DNA of 14,822 nucleotides from Methanobacteriota archaeon. Lineage in GTDB: Archaea; Thermoplasmatota; Poseidoniia; Poseidoniales; Thalassarchaeaceae. The translations under genes were made by a program, and so were the position numbers. Positions within the stretch are counted from its first letter, which is position 1, and each line of letters begins with the position of its first letter. The notes under the pieces are model-generated. The model was not told the DNA's origin, did not search any database, and saw only the letters and a program-made list of their open reading frames with translations. Shown piece after piece: positions 14,003 through 14,822 of the stretch. The stretch is from assembly GCA_002683155.1 (NCBI GenBank), contig NYST01000048.1, positions 1 through 14,822 on the forward strand. The letters run 5' to 3'.

Positions 14003-14020
14003 TCACGCATACTCACGCAT
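14003..14020. repeat. Direct repeat TCACGCAT x2, 10 bp apart, upstream of the AAA+-like gene
   Basis: TCACGCAT at 14003-14010 and 14013-14020 share one face of the helix. They lie 33-50 bp upstream of the ATG at 13970, where a regulator could overlap the promoter. Confidence 0.6.
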
Positions 14021-14033
14021 TGCAGAGTGCCAA

Positions 14034-14169
14034 TTAACGGGTAATTAGCAATAGCGGGGGTTTAAATTTTCCAATAATTGCCTCAGTACCTATTTTTTCC
14101 ATTTTCAGCATTAACGCAATATTAACGGGTCACTTAAGCGTTAACGAAGCGTTAACAGCCAAATTAACG
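14034..14169. promoter_or_regulatory. TTAACG motif array in the intergenic region 13971-14237
   Basis: The 267-nt gap between the divergent genes holds no gene that I can support. TTAACG occurs on the plus strand at 14034, 14111, 14122, 14141 and 14164, and on the minus strand (CGTTAA) at 14139 and 14150. AAGCGTTAACG/A is a perfect 11-bp tandem repeat at 14136-14146 and 14147-14157, apart from its last base. CGTTAACG at 14139-14146 is a palindrome. Spacings of about 11, 19, 11 and 12 bp roughly follow the helix turn. TTTAAATTTT (14061-14070) and TATTTTTTCC (14091-14100) make the region easily melted. It could be an operator array for mvaA or the divergent gene, or a replication or partition site. 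Confidence 0.6.
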
Positions 14170-14237
14170 CATTTTTTGAGAGTCTGCTCGCTCGAAAAAG
14201 GTTAGAAGCCCGTTGTCATGCCTCCAGTCTGAGTCAT

Positions 14238-14822
14238 ATGCCAATAGAGAATAGTCGCATCGAAGGGTTCTACAAACTATCAGTTTCAGAGAGAAGAGAG
14301 CTTCTCGCGAGGATTGCGGAATTAAGCGATGAACAGGTAAATGCATGGGCCAATTCGGGAGAATTGGATGAAGAGTCGGCAGACAGGATGATAGAGAATG
14401 TCGTAGGGACATACTCGCTCCCAATAGGCGTTGCAACAAACTTCGTAATTGATGGATCCCACTATGCGATTCCATTCGTCCTAGAGGAGCCAAGCGTTGT
14501 TGCTGCAGCGAGTAACATGGCGAAGAGATGCCTTGCCAATGGTGGCTTCATTTCGGATAATGACGATCCCGTCATGATCGGTCAGATTCAAGTCGTAGGT
14601 TGTGGAGATCCGAGCGGAGCAATGGATTCAATTATGGCAGCCAAGGAAGAGTTGATTTCTAACTGCAACGAAGTCGACCCCATACTGGTGAAGTTCGGAG
14701 GAGGTTGCAGGGACCTGTCCGCCAGGGTAATCGAGACTGGGTCAGGGCCGATGGTGATCGTCCACATCCACGTTGATTGCAGGGACGCGATGGGTGCCAA
14801 TGCGGTGAACACAATGGCAGAG
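14238..14822 (+). CDS. mvaA: Class II hydroxymethylglutaryl-CoA reductase, 3' end beyond window
   Basis: Partial: the first 195 codons, open to the window end. The enzyme reduces HMG-CoA to mevalonate, the committed step toward archaeal isoprenoid lipids; class II enzymes can also run in the degradative direction. Class II hallmarks: an N-terminal RIEGFYKLSVSERRELL, then MIENVVGTYSLPIGVATNF (51-69), PFVLEEPSVVAAAS (79-92) with the probable catalytic Glu, and VDCRDAMGANAVNTM (179-193), which contains the family signature around DAMGAN. Total length would normally be about 420-430 residues. The ATG at 14238 is the only start in frame before these motifs; no clear ribosome binding site precedes it, so the message may be leaderless. 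In archaea class II enzymes are known from Thermoplasmatales and Archaeoglobus and are thought to be of bacterial origin. Confidence 0.93.
   Translation, partial: MPIENSRIEGFYKLSVSERRELLARIAELSDEQVNAWANSGELDEESADRMIENVVGTYSLPIGVATNFVIDGSHYAIPFVLEEPSVVAAASNMAKRCLANGGFISDNDDPVMIGQIQVVGCGDPSGAMDSIMAAKEELISNCNEVDPILVKFGGGCRDLSARVIETGSGPMVIVHIHVDCRDAMGANAVNTMAE

Noticed and set aside
13971..14237. Firm call of a replication origin at the TTAACG array
   Set aside because: No canonical origin recognition box is visible and the true orc1 gene is about 4.5 kb away. Regulatory use is equally likely, so it is kept as a finding only.

Overview
The window reads as a chromosomal segment of a euryarchaeon. 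It carries archaeal-type information genes (Orc1/Cdc6, ribosomal proteins L10e and S6e, aIF2-gamma, Dph2, a DUF357 protein) next to a class II HMG-CoA reductase. Start codons are mixed ATG/GTG/TTG, and short GGTGA-type ribosome binding sites are common. This combination, with highly acidic unknown proteins and a bacterial-like DUF4105 protein, would suit a marine Thermoplasmatota lineage such as Marine Group II (Poseidoniales). That placement is inference; no marker was compared.

Layout. (1) 4-3190, plus strand: tRNA-Ser(GCT), a membrane-anchored DUF4105 protein, EPSP synthase (aroA) and an EamA-type transporter, tightly packed. (2) 3211-5502, plus strand: a TATA-like element, then L10e, a hypoxanthine/guanine phosphoribosyltransferase and Dph2, with gaps of about 10-12 nt. 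(3) 5577-8381, minus strand: four consecutive genes of no family I recognise. One is a small two-helix membrane protein. One has Lys/Glu/Ala heptads, an acidic tract and a helical module. One has two copies of a 53-residue unit and a helical module. One is multi-spanning with a helical module at its C-terminus. The last three share a C-terminal motif with identical Gly-to-Trp spacing. (4) 8515-11872, plus strand: Orc1/Cdc6, S6e, aIF2-gamma and a PIN-domain protein. (5) 11869-13970, minus strand: an AAA+-like/winged-helix protein with degenerate ATPase motifs and a very long acidic linker, coupled to a DUF357 protein. (6) 13971-14237: an AT-rich intergenic region with a dense TTAACG array. (7) 14238-14822, plus strand: the start of a class II HMG-CoA reductase, cut by the window edge.

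The plus-strand operons are largely housekeeping: aromatic amino acid synthesis, purine salvage, translation and its modification (Dph2 modifies EF2, aIF2-gamma delivers initiator tRNA), replication initiation and isoprenoid lipid synthesis. The most likely undescribed system is the minus-strand cluster 5577-8381. Its members look like scaffold or membrane proteins built from a shared C-terminal helical-repeat module on different N-terminal parts. The second candidate is the TTAACG array between the degenerate Orc-like ATPase gene and mvaA.
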